Assembly: GCF_026230105.1 (NCBI RefSeq)
Contig: NC_079480.1
Span: 16,534,488-16,598,487 of the forward strand
Direction of reading: 5' to 3'
From: Diorhabda sublineata
Taxonomy: Eukaryota > Arthropoda > Insecta > Coleoptera > Chrysomelidae
DNA: 64,000 nucleotides
Below, piece by piece: positions 1-40,786 of the stretch; the first letter of the stretch is position 1; each line of letters begins with the position of its first letter. The notes beneath the pieces were generated by a model. The model searched no databases. It saw only the letters and a program-made list of their open reading frames with translations, and was not told the DNA's origin. The translations under genes and the position numbers were made by a program.

Positions 1-960
1 CCTTACTTAATCATCAGCATTAACCGCTTGAACAAATGCTTCATTTTCATTTTATTTCATTTCATTTATATTCGTAACAAAGAGCCCAGCAAATAGTAAA
101 TATACTGTTGTATTTTAAAAATTGAATCAAAGTATTAATCATAGTATTTGCCATCAATATACAGTTGGAAATGTAATGATGAGAATTTCTTGAATCTTGA
201 GTTTACCTATACATAATAAATAATATTCCAAATTTTATTATTTGGGATAACTTTTTTATTGGTAATTCACCATTCAATGATAACTGCTTTTTCGGTAACT
301 CAATTAATCACAAACAATTTATTAGATAAAATGGAAACATGTGCTAAAGAGCTGCAGAACCATCAAACATCTTTAGCCGCAATGCCACAAATATAATTTT
401 TCTATGGATCAGTAGAATATGTTATCATCCTTCTCTAGCCCTTTTTTCATTTATCTTGTCAGCCATTTTATCTCTTCACATTCCATGTATTTCTTGTTGC
501 TATTGCCTTTACATCCTCCAACTTTGCTATTTTTGATCTTCCTTAAAACTTCTTGTATTTTCTAGCTTCAAAAACCAGTAGTGCTTTACCATATCAGTGG
601 CCATCATCCTATTTTCCTACAAGTAGCAATTACGTATTCATTCCTAAGTTCATCTCTCCTGGTCTTCTACTTCATCCTCCGTAAAATTTTCATCTTTGAC
701 TTTATTTTATCTCACATTGTCGATGTTTATGTGCCATATGTAAGTAACGGTATAAAAACCGTCGATTTGTTCGGTACATTTGCTTGAATAAGAAAATCAA
801 TTATCATATTACTGAACAGTTGTTGCCGGAGCGTTGTTCTTTTCCTATTATCATAATATTTCTTCTTTGTTTGGTTTCTAGCGTCTTCTAATATATATCG
901 GATTTTCCGTCAAATTTCTGTTACTTTTCTTTATAGTGACCAGCTCTGTTCTAGTTAGTA
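1..960. other. AT-rich DNA, no gene seen
   Basis: No exon-like segment or recognisable repeat was found. The missing 3' exon or exons of the CD36-like gene would be expected here on the minus strand or beyond the window, but I see no hydrophobic C-terminal segment with splice signals. Confidence 0.4.
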
Positions 961-969
961 TGGCTTGAT

Positions 970-1420
970 TTTTTCTCTGCTTCTTTGACTGCTCCATTCA
1001 TTACAACCTCTAATGATAATGTGCTCAAAATCTCTGTTTTATCCCCAATTTGATTTCAAATGCTTGATCTCTATAGGGCAACTTACTTTATTATGTCTAT
1101 ATTGTATTCCATTTATTACTTTATGAGACACTTTTCTCTTTTTAAAGTTTCTCATATATCTTCTTCTCCAACAATGCCACAAGATTTTGCCAAATCAATG
1201 AAGCAGCGCTATATATTTCGATCCTTTATTGTGACTTTTTCTCCTAGTTGTCTCTTAAGGAACATCTGTGTTTCTATTTGGTCTAAATCCAAACTGTGTT
1301 TCTTTTAATACATGCAATAGTTTTTTCATAAGTATTTTTTCCAGAATATCGTGCACACTTACGATTCTGTAATTTTAACATTTTCTGTTATCCTTTCATT
1401 CATAGTCTGGAGTAATGATT
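970..1420 (-). pseudogene. Degraded non-LTR retrotransposon reverse transcriptase
   Basis: On the minus strand a broken reading contains VHDILEKILMKKLLHVLKET, then QFGFRPNRNT. About 60 bases further on it reads RQLGEKVTIKDRN, stop, RCFIDLAKS. This is the fingers region of a LINE reverse transcriptase, where families have E-x-Q-x-GFRP-x-R-S/T-T, then R-Q, then C-F-I-D-F-x-K-A-F-D. Stops and frameshifts are frequent, so the copy is old. The clade was not determined. Confidence 0.65.
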
Positions 1421-1983
1421 CCTAAATTTCAGTTCTTATTTATTTTATCTATTAGATCTGATAGATAATTCACTGCTTTGGTGTTGGAATTAGCAGACCC
1501 GCTGACATTTTGTTCTTCTGTTTTCCCAGTTCTTCATTTAGCTCATTTTCTATTAAAATAAAAATTTAGTAGCTTATTTAGTTGATATTTATACATTTTC
1601 CTCTATCCTCTCTAAAAATTACTTCTATCATTTCATCCTTTTTAATTATAAAATTTCCATTTTTGTATTTCATGTTAAATGTTGTTTCTTATCATCCCAT
1701 GATTTTCCTTTTTTAATTCTATTATTTTTCCCATTTGATGTCTATGTTATCTTAAGTCCTCAAAATAATTTTATTTCTTCCCAGGCATCAATTATCTTTT
1801 TATCAGCCCTTGCAATTTTATCCGTTCACAAATAACCTTTTCTGATTTAACTATTTGTTATTCTCGTTATTTCACATGTACTTTCCACTGCAGAATATGA
1901 AGTTCTTTTTCTTCACTTATTTGCTTTAGTCACTTTTACAAATATAATTATACCGATATAATTACTCTGATATTTGTATAATA

Positions 1984-2204
1984 TACAGGGTGTTTCAATA
2001 TTCTACCGTCAACGTTCTACCACAGAGAGATCTTAATTAATGATTCATTTTGATATAGGAATACAAACCCTTACGGGGCCTAGTTACTGGGATATAGGGT
2101 ATTTTGATTTTGATTCAAATTTTTGAACACAATATCAAAATGAATCATTAATTGAGATCTCTCTGTGGTAGAACATTGTCGGTGGAATATAGAATCACCC
2201 TGTA
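1984..2204. mobile_element. Foldback MITE with ACAGGGTG termini
   Basis: The two ends are inverted repeats of about 75 bp. The left end starts tacagggtgtttcaatattc. The right end, read on the minus strand, starts tacagggtgattctatattc. Both continue through ctaccacagagagatct and atgattcattttgata. The middle is only about 70 bp and has no coding capacity. A TA dinucleotide at each edge is consistent with a TA target duplication. Confidence 0.75.
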
Positions 2205-2270
2205 TGTTAGATATTATACAAAATTCAACTTATAATTTTGTTAAAATTTGATAATTGAAATTGAACTCAC

Positions 2271-29984
<27,714 letters not shown>

Positions 29985-30558
29985 CTGTAATTAAAAAAAT
30001 ATTTATAACTTAAGTGAAAGTTTGAAATATGTTTCAATGAATTTTTTTCTATTTATCGTCATTGTACATAGAACACTTTGTATTTAATGGTTTCAAATTT
30101 TGTGTTCAAAATAATGTTATAACTAGTTCTTAAAATATACCTGTATTATTAACGATTATCCAATAATATTAATATAATAACCAGGCTCGAAGTCCCGGTT
30201 CTGAGGTTTTTTCATATGAGTTGATTTGCTGCGAAGACAACTGTATAATAGGGTTAGGTCGCCTAAGAGTATGCACATAACTTTCTCTGAGTTATGAATT
30301 AGTTATACTCAATCAATTTTCGAAAACAAATATTAATTCAAGTGAGAAATATATAACGCTTATAGTAGACTTCAATGCACCCAAATTGGGAACGAAAATC
30401 ACATATATAGCCTACTCACCTAATTACTTCTCCATTTTTTATCAGTAAATGAAAAAGAAGTTAAATTTTGGAAACCCTAGTAGAAAGATGTTATTAAATG
30501 GTGAGATCGTAGTAAATTCTACTGTCAAACTTTACAGTATAATTGCAAATTTGTAAAA

Positions 30559-31878
30559 TTGTATCAACGTCAAGTCTCTACATCGATATTTTATTTCATT
30601 CCAAGAAAAAAAATGAGTTGTCAGAATTCAGTATTTTGCATCTCATTTATTACAGATAATTTCTTCTTCAAAAATTACTCTAGACTAAACAGCCATCAGT
30701 CCACTGCATTAACTTTTTGTGATTATTCTAATGCTTTTGATTGTGTTACAAATTGCAGTACTACGGTTTCAGGAAAACACCTTTCGCATGGCTTAAGTCA
30801 TACCTCACCAACAGAAGTCAGCTTGTAAGGGTTGATACAATGATGTCATCTTGCAAGCCAATAGAATGTGGAGTGCCCCAAGGCTCAGTACTAGGTTCTA
30901 CTTTATTTCTTCTGTTTATAAACGACATTGCCTATCTAGACATCAGTGGTAAAATATGTCTTTTTGCAACGTTTCTAAAACTAAAGTTTCATCATGTAAA
31001 ATACATTGCCGCCTTTTTTATTAAATAACATCATTTTAGACGTCGCTGAATTTGTAAAATTTTTAAGGCTTGTTGTGGACAATTATTCCTTGATGAAATG
31101 GAAGTTACATATTGCCGCTTTATCTAAAACATTAAGTCCCTCCTGTTTTGCGCTGAAATCAATTTCCAAAGAACTGAACTTATCCACCTCCTTAACAGTT
31201 TATTATGTCCTTATTGAGTCGCATCTCCAATATGACCTTCTCTTCTGGGGTACGTGTGCGACTCAATTTGAACGAATCTTAAAACTACAAAAGAGAGCTG
31301 TTAGATATTTACTTGGACTAAACAGCATGGCTCATTGCAGAGACTTCTTCAAAATATTAAAAATTCTGTCTCTTTCTTTCTTATTCATCTTTGAATCCGT
31401 TTGCCTAATTCGTAAACACACTTCTCCAGTTTCAAAAAAGATCGTTGCACGTCTATCCACTTATGAATGCGGAGCACGACCTTTACATACCTACTCCACG
31501 TTCAGAATTATTTTTGGCTCAATATTTTACAATGCAAAAAAACTGCACAATCACTTGCCAGTTGAAATCAAATATCATATCAGATATCATATTTTCCTGC
31601 ATTCCACAATAATTTGAGGGTATATTCACTGTAAAGTGCCTTCTACTATGTGAACGACTTCTATTCTAATAATATTTAATTCCTAGCATGCTGTATACTG
31701 GCTTAATTTTGCTTTGACTTATTTACTAATTTTACCTATAATGTTGTTAGTCATAGAGGTTTCTTTCTGTGTATTGAAATTATATTATAATTATATATTT
31801 ATTTAGTTATTTTTATGTTTATTTTCAAGTTTTTACATGCTGTTGTCTACCTATTGTAACAATTTTTTGATAATAAAG

Positions 31879-31880
<2 letters not shown>
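30559..31880 (+). pseudogene. Jockey/CR1-type LINE, 3' part of reverse transcriptase and tail
   Basis: The reading has QSTALTFCDYSNAFDCV, the first catalytic Asp block. In the next frame it has KLQYYGFRKTPFAWLKSYLT, then CGVPQGSVLGSTLFLLFIND. The YADD block is lost in a deletion near 30960-31010. The C-terminal frame at 31006-31617 contains LKLQKRAVRYLLGLNSMAHC, typical of the thumb and C-terminus of these LINEs. The 3' end is a (TC)n run rather than poly(A). A second copy of the same 3' end is at 63275-63850. Confidence 0.85.
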
Positions 31881-31909
<29 letters not shown>

Positions 31910-31912
31910 TCC
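31881..31912. repeat. TC microsatellite forming the LINE 3' tail
   Basis: A TC run directly follows the LINE 3' sequence (ataaaggattt). The related copy near 63830-63848 ends in the same way, so the run is probably the tail of the element and not an unrelated microsatellite. Confidence 0.75.
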
Positions 31913-33830
31913 GCTCTCAAATATATTCGGGTAAAACCAGTATACAAACTAAATTATAGTTTGAACAGTAAGTATTATTTACAATGTTAGCTTCAGTTAT
32001 TTGAAAGAGAATTGGGTCTTTTCTCCTGGAAAACAACACATGAGATTAATTATTAAGAAAATAAATAGCCGTAACACAGTTTGAAATGATTTTCGTAAAA
32101 TCCATAGCTAATAATATGTAGTATCAAATACTGATATAATAGTTCTCTTTTCAAAATCCCTATCTAGTAGAAAAGGCAGACGAAAATAGTTATTTACCAG
32201 ATCGTAAATATGTTGACAAATAGTAACGCTGATAACCTTTCTGTCTAGAGCAAGTTTAGACTGAGTTCGAACCTCGAAAAAAAAAATTTACACTGAATTA
32301 AAAACGGACATTTAAAGTAAAATTATACAGAGTAGTCCTAAGCATATTTTGGGGGCATTAAACAGATATTTTCTTTTTTTCTAGCAATCTTCAGCAGAAA
32401 ACTAGTACTATAGTCGAGCTCATATAGTTTCCACCCATTTCAAATCAAATGAGCCCCGACATGACAAAATATTTCACATTACATTACAAAATTCTTATGC
32501 TATTAAACTTCATGTTGATATAAATTCAGCTCTATTATTATGATGAAAACTGGAATAATTCCAATTTAAATTCGAATGAAATATATTTTTTCGTAATCGG
32601 CAATAAAGTGAAACATTAATGGCGATTGGTCGATAGAAATTGTCAGAAAAATCGCTTGTTAGTGCCTAGGCGCTGAAGGAACCGCTTCATGATCGACAGT
32701 AGTCGATTATACCTCAACCAGCTTACAACTTTTTAACATTACGAATAATTTAAACTATTCTGCTACCTTTAATATAAATAAATGACAAAAAAAACAAGAT
32801 TTACATGCCAATTTTTAAAAAACAATCATTTTATTCAACTGTGCAACTGAACGCGACACTCATAACATATTCTGCTCGCATCAATTCCAAACATTTTTGT
32901 AACTATTCTTGAATATGAGCGATTTCGAAAAAAACATGTAACGCGACACTAGAGTCTCCTTTTGTCACTCTTCTAGTTAGTTACATCGGCAACTAATCAC
33001 CAGCCTCGGGACAAAAAATATGTCAAATATTAAGTCACTATACATAAATAACTATGGTTGTATATTAGTAGTCTCGTTCTAGGCTATGATCCTAATTAAC
33101 TCATAAGTAATCTACCTGATCCCAAATGACAGGTTTTGAAACTCCCTATAGACGACAATGAAATGAATGGAAAAACTTTCAATTTGAAAACCCAATAAAT
33201 TTCATATTTATTGCTTCCAGTATATGTTCCTGATACAAGTGAAGGAAATTCTGTAAGCATTAGAATTCATTAATTTATCAAATTTTATTATTTCATTGTT
33301 ACAACACATATTGATAAAAGGTTACTTGTGTTGTGACGTCCATATTTATTCTTAGATAAGAGTGGAACGACTTGGTTATATTTAGGCAAAATTCAGTCTG
33401 GGTTGATAAACTTTTGACATAACAAATCACACCACTTTTTTCATGCGTTGTAAAATAGCGATAATCTCGTTTATCTGATATCACCTTATCAATCAATACT
33501 TTCTAATAGTTAGTGGTAGATCCATATTTTGAATACTGTCAAATAATACACTATACATATAAAAAGTTGTTATGATATTTACATCCCTAACCCTTGTTAC
33601 AAGTGACAAATATTACATTTTAATATAAATAGTCAATGACTTTAACAGGTTATTGTACAAGTGATAATTATAACCAGCAATGGAGTTTCAAGTATACATA
33701 ATAAACAGACTACTCTCAACCAACAGCTGCGGTATTGAAAACGAATAAAAATTTACGCAATTAATTTTCTTACCTCGCCATTTAAGTGACAGACATACAG
33801 CGTGGCAGAAATCTAGATCATATGATTCAT
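31913..33830. other. No gene seen; contains dispersed repeat copy B
   Basis: The segment 32575-32770 is the inverted partner of 25630-25830. The remaining sequence is AT-rich with no recognisable coding potential. Confidence 0.4.
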
Positions 33831-33832
33831 TA

Positions 33833-34698
33833 TACAGAGTGAGTTTTATGTATGAAACGTCTCAATTATCTAGGAAACAGCTTGTACGATCTCCATAAAT
33901 TTTTGTGCTGAAGGGTCTTGTGATACGGTCGGTGTTATGGTGGTATCTACATAGTTGTCAGATCTTTCTTTTTTTTTGGAAAAATAGTGAACTTTGTTAT
34001 TTCAAACATATCATCCTATATATTTTGTTATGAATTTATTATCACGTAAAATTTCCATTACAGATGTTTGCTAAATATCAAGTTCCCTGGATATTTGTCT
34101 AGTTCTCAAGTGTCTTCTAACATGACACGAACATCCAAATATTTATTTTCAATTTCAGATGTAGTTCTTCTGCGTCCTGATTTGGATAAATCTTTTACTG
34201 AACCAGTTTAGTTGAACTTTTTTACTAATTTACTGACAGTAGAGATCTTGTTATAAGATTTCGGTTAGGATATAAATTATTAAAGATATTAAACGTTTCT
34301 TGTTGACTTCTACGGCTATCACCATATCCTAATATCATTAAACCATCAATTCTTTTTCAGATAAATGATCCATTGTGACTTTCAATAAACTTCAACAATA
34401 ATAATTTATTGATATGTCAAATTTGTTATTGTAGCAGTCAAAGCCACTTAAATGTACTATTTTAATTTCGATGGAGATAACGCAAATGTAGCTGTACCTC
34501 CGAAATTATGGAATTTAGGTATAGGGAATTTTGGAAGAATAATAATTACTATTTCTTGAGAATTTCGAAGAAAACGGAAATATCTGATAACAATGTAAAT
34601 ACCACCACAATACCAGCCTTGTACACAATAATTTGTGAAAATCGTACAAGCCGTTTCCGAGATAATTGAGGTTCCATACATAAAATTAACTCTCTGTA
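33833..34698 (-). mobile_element. Internally deleted Tc1/IS630-type element with N-terminal helix-turn-helix remnant
   Basis: The termini are inverted repeats. The left begins tacagagtgagttttatgta and the right, read on the minus strand, begins tacagagagttaattttatg. Both contain caattatct followed by cggaaac-like sequence and gcttgtacga. The minus strand between 34060 and 34370 carries a broken transposase N-terminus with GYGDSRRSQQETFN, YPNRN and GSVKDLSKSGRR, the layout of an insect transposase DNA-binding domain. The catalytic domain is absent. The length of about 866 bp makes it a non-autonomous copy. Confidence 0.65.
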
Positions 34699-34849
34699 TG
34701 TATATAAAACTATAAACATTGTAAAATTACTAGTTTATGGTGTACAGTCTTCGAAAAAATGTATATTGATAGATCGGTAATAGTAATAGTAATAAGTCTT
34801 GAATATTATTTCTACGTCAACAATCGTTAAATTAATATCTCATTACATT

Positions 34850-37635
34850 AAGAGGTGTGGCTATTAAATAAAGAGACTGCGCGCCTAGAGGGCGTCCTAG
34901 ACGGGTGGGGTGAAAAACAAATAGTGCTTTGGGTATCTAGATATTTTGTCTATGCACGTCCCAAAACACGTTTCCGTCACTATTATAGTATTTGTGCAGT
35001 AGCGGTTTGAAGTTCTAAACCAAAATAACGAATGCATTGTGAACTACAATGTAAATTGTTAGCCGAGGAATACATACTCAACTTTGTCTTAAATCTCAAT
35101 CAAGATTATCATTATTCGAGGAATTTTTATAAATGCGAAACAATTTCTTTAGTAATTACTAAAAAAAGAATTTCTGGAATAGTCTGTGATATTTATATTG
35201 AACCCATTGCTTACTACTACCCATATAAACAGAAATTTAAACACCTATATTCACACATTTATCCTATGTGAAGCATTTTTCTATAAGCAATTTATCGACT
35301 GCAAAAACTCGCTACGAGGTTGAGTGGGTGTAGTGTTAGTAAATAGATAGTTTCACAGTTAACTATTTATTTGGATTTAATTACGATGTGGACAATACTT
35401 AGCTGACACCATAGAATCACATATTTCGATCTTTTAAGACAACATAGCTACTATAAATGCCAAAACGCCTGAACTGGTGCACTTTAGGCTTCTCTCGAAA
35501 TGAAAAAAGTCCTGGTGAGTTACGGTTGCAAGGTCTAGCTCGTTTAGGTGGCCGGTGTCGGTTAACGTGCCAGACTGAAATCGCCAATTATTGACCCAGA
35601 GCCCATTCTTGGAGTAGCCAGCCAATGAGAAGAGATAGGTTTTTAATTTTTTGATTGCAAACTCTGCCCAATAGCGTATGAATGATGAAATGTTTTTTTT
35701 TTGTTGAAATTTATATAGAAAATCAGAAAAAATGTTCTATTCAAAAAAAAAAGAAATATAAGATGATTGTGTCGGACATTTTCGTAAGTTTTTGAAGTTT
35801 ATTATTGGTTTTGTGAAATAAGATACTCGCAACAAATGCGTAAACAGAAAAACAGGTTTTAAAGATGCCTAATGAGAACTGGTTAAAATTAATTCAATAA
35901 CTTAGTAGAATTGTTACAATTATATTGTTGGATATTTTATTCAATAGTCAATATTAATGTCCCGAGTGCATGTCAAATTGTCGATAATTTATGATGTTTA
36001 TTAATCCTAGACGAAAATTTGGCACTAGTTCAAATTATCGATAATTTGCACTAGTGCAGTATTATCGCTGAAATTTGATCGTTGCTAGGTAAACATAAAA
36101 TATTACAGCTTTTTGGTTGGCTTAAATTTTTCGAAGGAAATAGTCAATAGAATCATACCTCCCATTGTCCGTCAGCAAACCATTTTCTAAACAAATACGC
36201 TATCGTATCTTCAGGTTAATCGGCAGCTTTGTCATATTATAGGCAAACATCTTCTTCCAATATCAGTTGTGATTATAAATACCGCCACTGCTTATTGCAG
36301 ACTGTCTGATAGCAATATTTCGAAGAAATTGTGTACATACGCCTATCGACATATTTGGCCAATAGAAACGCATTTATGTTTACGAATCGATGTTTTCATT
36401 GGTTGAGATTGGATATGATTATTCCATATGGACTGACGATTTGTTAGATGTTTAGAATTTTATACGGGGAGTAAACATTATTTTTCATTTCTTAATTTGG
36501 TATGAGTGCCTTGCGAATTTATGAAATATTGATTGTTCCTTGCATAACTGTCTTCTGCAATTCATTTTGGAAGAGCTATAATAGCAACGCGATAAAGTAG
36601 TAGAAAACCATTTTAACCTTCCCATAAGCGAGCTTTCCTCTTGAATACAGCCTATTTGTGTCGACAGCTTATCCCTCGCAAACAAAAATATGGATTTCAA
36701 ACTAAGTTTGGTCAAATATATTACAGTCATAATCCCCTTTTATTTTACGTACATATTCCTGTCTTAGTGTAATTATTTTATGCTTACAATTCGACTATGT
36801 AGCTCCTAATATCCGGATTAACAAATTAACAAATACATTCAGGAATATTCCGCAATTTAGATTGAATTAGTGCTGGATTTGTTACTCTTTGGAAAACTCG
36901 TTGAATAAAATTTTTTGGTAACATTATCAACCCAAGTAAATTTTCAATTTGATCAATGCTGTTTTGAATAATGATTCTAATAGTACCTGATTTATTTAAT
37001 ATATAAATTATCCTCTAATCGCTAGTTTGTGAATTCTTGCGATATCCACATTATTCAAGATTATTTCTTGTTTAAATACCGATACAAAAAACTACGTACT
37101 GACATTAAACATGTGCTATCATTATTATTAATTATTCTCGATTCATATAATTGTGGCGCCAAAACAAAAAATTCTCGTAATAGTTCATCTTGAACTGTCG
37201 TTTGGAATGATCTCCAGAAGGTTATATTATTAAACTTACACGTCGTTCTGCAACAAGTTATAATGTAAATGGTACCAATTGAAGGAAAATTCCTGCTGAT
37301 ATACATCTAAACACAAGTTACAACGACACTGGAAAAAAAATTATTTCATCTTAGAACTTATGGATACAGTAGACCGCATAAAGAACTAATGTACTTGGTT
37401 TGTGCCCTAAAAATATTGAATGAGATCACTTATTGCTTTTTTAATTTAAGTGCGTAGCCGGCTCTTCAAGATCTCAAATATATTCTAAATTGTTCTGTTT
37501 AATTATTTTTCCAGAAATTTTGAACGTCAAAATTTTGTAACATCTATTTCCAAGCTAGTTGTCCAAGAAGTCACTTAACGCCGATTTTTGTCTATAGGAG
37601 AACATTTTTATATAATGAGCTTAATAATTTTAGAA
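34850..37635. other. No gene seen; several short unassigned frames
   Basis: The stretch from 34856 (ggctattaaataaagagac) resembles the start of a mariner-type element, but no transposase follows. Minus frames at 35434-35625, 36485-36730 and 37061-37306 were not assignable. A 36-bp palindrome lies at 36022-36057. Confidence 0.35.
36022..36057. repeat. 36-bp near-perfect palindrome
   Basis: The two 18-base halves, gcactagttcaaattatc and gataatttgcactagtgc, are reverse complements apart from one position. It is centred on ATCGAT. No neighbouring gene explains it. Confidence 0.85.
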
Positions 37636-37639
37636 AATA

Positions 37640-39371
37640 TACAGTGTGTCTACTTAGGTTGGAACCATAGGGAAAACTTTTTTTTGTGGTTTTATGAAAA
37701 AAAGTAATTCTTGATAAAAATTTTTAAAAGCAGTATGCGAGGTTTATCAAAAAATTTGAATTTTTTGCAAGAGTAAAATATATTTATTTTTTAAAATTCA
37801 GAAAAATGTTATGAAGTAAAGTTGGTTTGAATTTAAAGTTATTTTCAAATATGCAGTTACAGCCATTTAATATGAAAATGCAGGTTTTGTGATTATTCAC
37901 TAATCATTCCGTCTTAATTATTCTGGCGGGATAAAATTTAACACAATGTGACAATGAATGTCACGAGTGAGTTTATAACATTACAATAAAAATGGCAAAT
38001 TTACTAAATCGTGAGTTTATAATTATATTAAAATTATATAGAGTGGCCGCAAATATTTTTAATGATATACATCTGCATAGAAGCATTAGGCATTCAACAG
38101 TTACAAAAATTTAGAAAATAGATTTAAGAAGAATGAAGACACTGAATTTGAAGTGATGCTTTCTGTCGTAGAAGACCCAAAAATGTCATTAAGAAAAAGG
38201 GTCTCTGCAATCCAAACTACTTTAGCAAGTGAAGATAAAGTGACAAATATTTTGAAAGGTAATAAGTATCATGCTTACAAACTGCAATTTTTACACACTT
38301 TACTACCAAGCGATTACGATATTTGTTTTGAATTATGCGTTCTGATTCAAGGAAAGCTGGATGAAGACCCGTTCTTCACAAGAATTATAGAATTCTTCGA
38401 TCAGGCAACATTTTCTTTAAACGGAACCGTCTCATCCCGAAATTGTCTCTGGTGGTCTAACAGTAATCCAAACTTTGTAATAAAAACTCGGAACCAATAT
38501 TCTTTTAAAACGAACGTATGGTGTAGTGTGTACAAAAATAAATTAGTTCGACCTTTTTTTTCGACATTCCTTAAATGCCTCACAATTATTAGAAAATCAA
38601 GTAAGTGATTTTTTGCACGACCTTCCGTTACAAGAATGTATGACAATTTGATTCCAACTAGACGGTGCTTCCATCCATAATACATTTAACGTTAGAGTAC
38701 TCCTTGAAAATATGTTTAATGGGAAGGTGATTCCCTTGACTTTTTTATGGGGTTACTTGAAACAGCAGGTTTATTGGCGAGGACCATTTGATGATGTAGA
38801 CCATTTGGACAGGATTATTTTTGAAAAATGCCAAAAAATTACTCCAAATATGATACGGAAAGTGATACAAGAGTTTGATAAAAGAACAATTGAATGTTTA
38901 CAATGAGAAGATGGATATATCGAAGCTGTAGGGCATTGCATCAAAATTTAATTATGTTTTATTTTGTTTAATAAATATTCTTTGTATGGGTTTTTCAATT
39001 TCTACAATAAATTTTTAACAGGTAAGAGATATAAATTGTATCCCACCAGAATAATTAATACGGAATGATTAGTAAATAATCACAAAACCTGAATTTTCAT
39101 AATAAATGGCCTTAATCGCATATTTGAATATAACTTTTGATTCAAAACAATTTTATTCTAAGAAATTTTTTGTATTTTAAAAAATAAAGATACTTTACTC
39201 TTGCACAAAATTCAAATTTTTTAACTTACCTCGTAAACTGCTTCCAAAAATTGATGTCTGTTGGGTGCATTCCAGCTTTTGGACTTTACAAAACTTTTTA
39301 TCAAGAATAACTTTTTTTCATAAAACCACTAATAAAAAAGTTTTCCATATGGTTCCAACTTAAGTAGAGTA
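37640..39371 (+). mobile_element. IS630/Tc1-mariner-type transposon with long terminal inverted repeats
   Basis: The ends read tacagtgtgtctacttaggt and, inverted, tactctacttaagttggaac. The similarity continues inward for over 300 bp, through agaataactttttttcataa, aatcattccgt and ttaattattctgg blocks. The right arm has an extra 40 bp near 39255-39295. A TA dinucleotide flanks both ends. A transposase pseudogene lies between the arms. Confidence 0.82.
38110..38906 (+). pseudogene. IS630/Tc1-type transposase, broken
   Basis: The first frame (38153-38608) has an N-terminal helix-turn-helix region (SLRKRVSAIQTTL), then HAYKLQFLHTLLPSDYDICF. The first catalytic block is FFDQATFSLNGTVSSRNCLW, normally DEATF; the Asp is kept and the Glu is Gln. 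After a frameshift, FQLDGASIHNTF carries the second catalytic Asp at 38661-38663. The reading then jumps to TFLWGYLKQQVYW, so the W-P-x-R-S-P-D-L block with the third acidic residue is deleted. The C-terminal ITPNMIRKVIQEFDKRTIEC is typical of the family. It cannot be active. Confidence 0.8.
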
Positions 39372-40780
39372 TATTTTAGTATATTTTATAAAATTGTTAA
39401 GCTCACTATATAAAAATGTACACACCGTATATGACATTATCGTGTGTTTGTTTACTAAGTTAAATGTATTTATTTCTAGGCTAGACTTGATACGAGCAAA
39501 AAAACGAAAATATTTTTGAGTGATGTGAGAAAGATGATTTGGAAAATACAACCATTTCAAATTAATTAATTGAAACAAGATAAAAAATTTCATTGTAAAA
39601 AAAAGAATATCAAAGTTTGCTAAACCAAATCCACTCATGGATTTCAATAATAGTAGTAGTGAACATTTCAATAACAAATATTAATCAATTCAGGAACACC
39701 CAAAAAAATACAATGGATATAATGTGATCATACATACATACATACATACATCAAATAATGCTTAAATTTGTTATAAACTGAATAAACAATATTTTATATC
39801 AATTTACTATCTTTAAAAAAAAATAAACTGTGATAAGGGTTGAAGAAAAAGCTTTTTTTCAGTTTACAGTGAACGAAAAATAACAAAGTCAATTCACTGT
39901 TAATTTTATCTATGCGGCACTGACGGCTTCATGAACAATGACAATTCAATAGGAAACGCTTAGTTAAATGGCATATAATCGTAATATTTTCAACTGTTCA
40001 ACCATTGTTACAAATTTAAATCTTACTTAATACAAAATACAAAAATTCCACATTCAAACAATGTTTGTGTCCTTTAAACTTGAGATATTAATAAGACAAA
40101 TGATTGAGACTTGTTGATGTAAACATTCGTATAAAAGCACGACATCTCGACATTTCAAAACGTTATTTTCCGCTTAACCTGGGATAGGCTAAAAGAAAAA
40201 CTTTCACTATCAAGGAAATTCAAATCAAATATGGCGATTTACGTATTTTTTACAGTTCTGTTGCGTCTCATGATTTTATTAATTTTTCTAATCAATGTTC
40301 TAGATTGATAGCAAGTGGTTTTATGGTTGGAATCTACGGATCTATCAAGTAATCCTTCTGCATTTATTATAGCATCCACGTGATTCTTATCTCTATTTTC
40401 AATCGAACTGCTCATCTTGAAACTTGTTTTTATTTTCAATTACAATACAAATGCGTGAATGGAATAAGTGAGTTGAGAATGCAAGAATCAGCAGAAAAAT
40501 CAGATTTGTGCCCTTAAAACTTGTCAAATACCTATCCTTATATACGTAAATTTGCTCCAGCTATAATAAATAATTTCTTCTTTTGGAAAAAGCCAAAAAT
40601 TGATTGGTGATCAGAAGTGTAACTTGGAAATTGTGAAATAATGTATTTATCCATTTAACACTCTATTTCTGTATATAAAAGTATTTAATTGCTACAGAAA
40701 TAATTAGAGAAATGAACCAAGCTTTCAATGATTATTATTATATTCCTTGACTTGATGCAAAAAATTCGGGAGAACATGAT
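39372..40780. other. No gene established
   Basis: AT-rich sequence with a (TACA)n run near 39730-39750. A minus-strand frame at 40239-40439 was tested as a possible first exon of the CD36-like gene but does not splice in phase. Confidence 0.35.
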
Positions 40781-40786
40781 TTTTAA

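Noticed and set aside
35434..37306. Minus frames at 35434-35625, 36485-36730 and 37061-37306, first suspected to be LINE or Pao C-termini.
   Set aside because: No RT, integrase or finger motif could be aligned by eye with any confidence.
40254..40415. A minus-strand frame beginning MSSSIENRDKNHVDAI and ending with basic residues (RKINKIMRRNRT) was considered as the first exon of the CD36-like gene.
   Set aside because: A basic N-terminus before the membrane exon would fit, but the only donors give phase 0 (or two extra bases) while the exon at 29893-29984 needs one extra base. Without an intermediate exon it cannot join.
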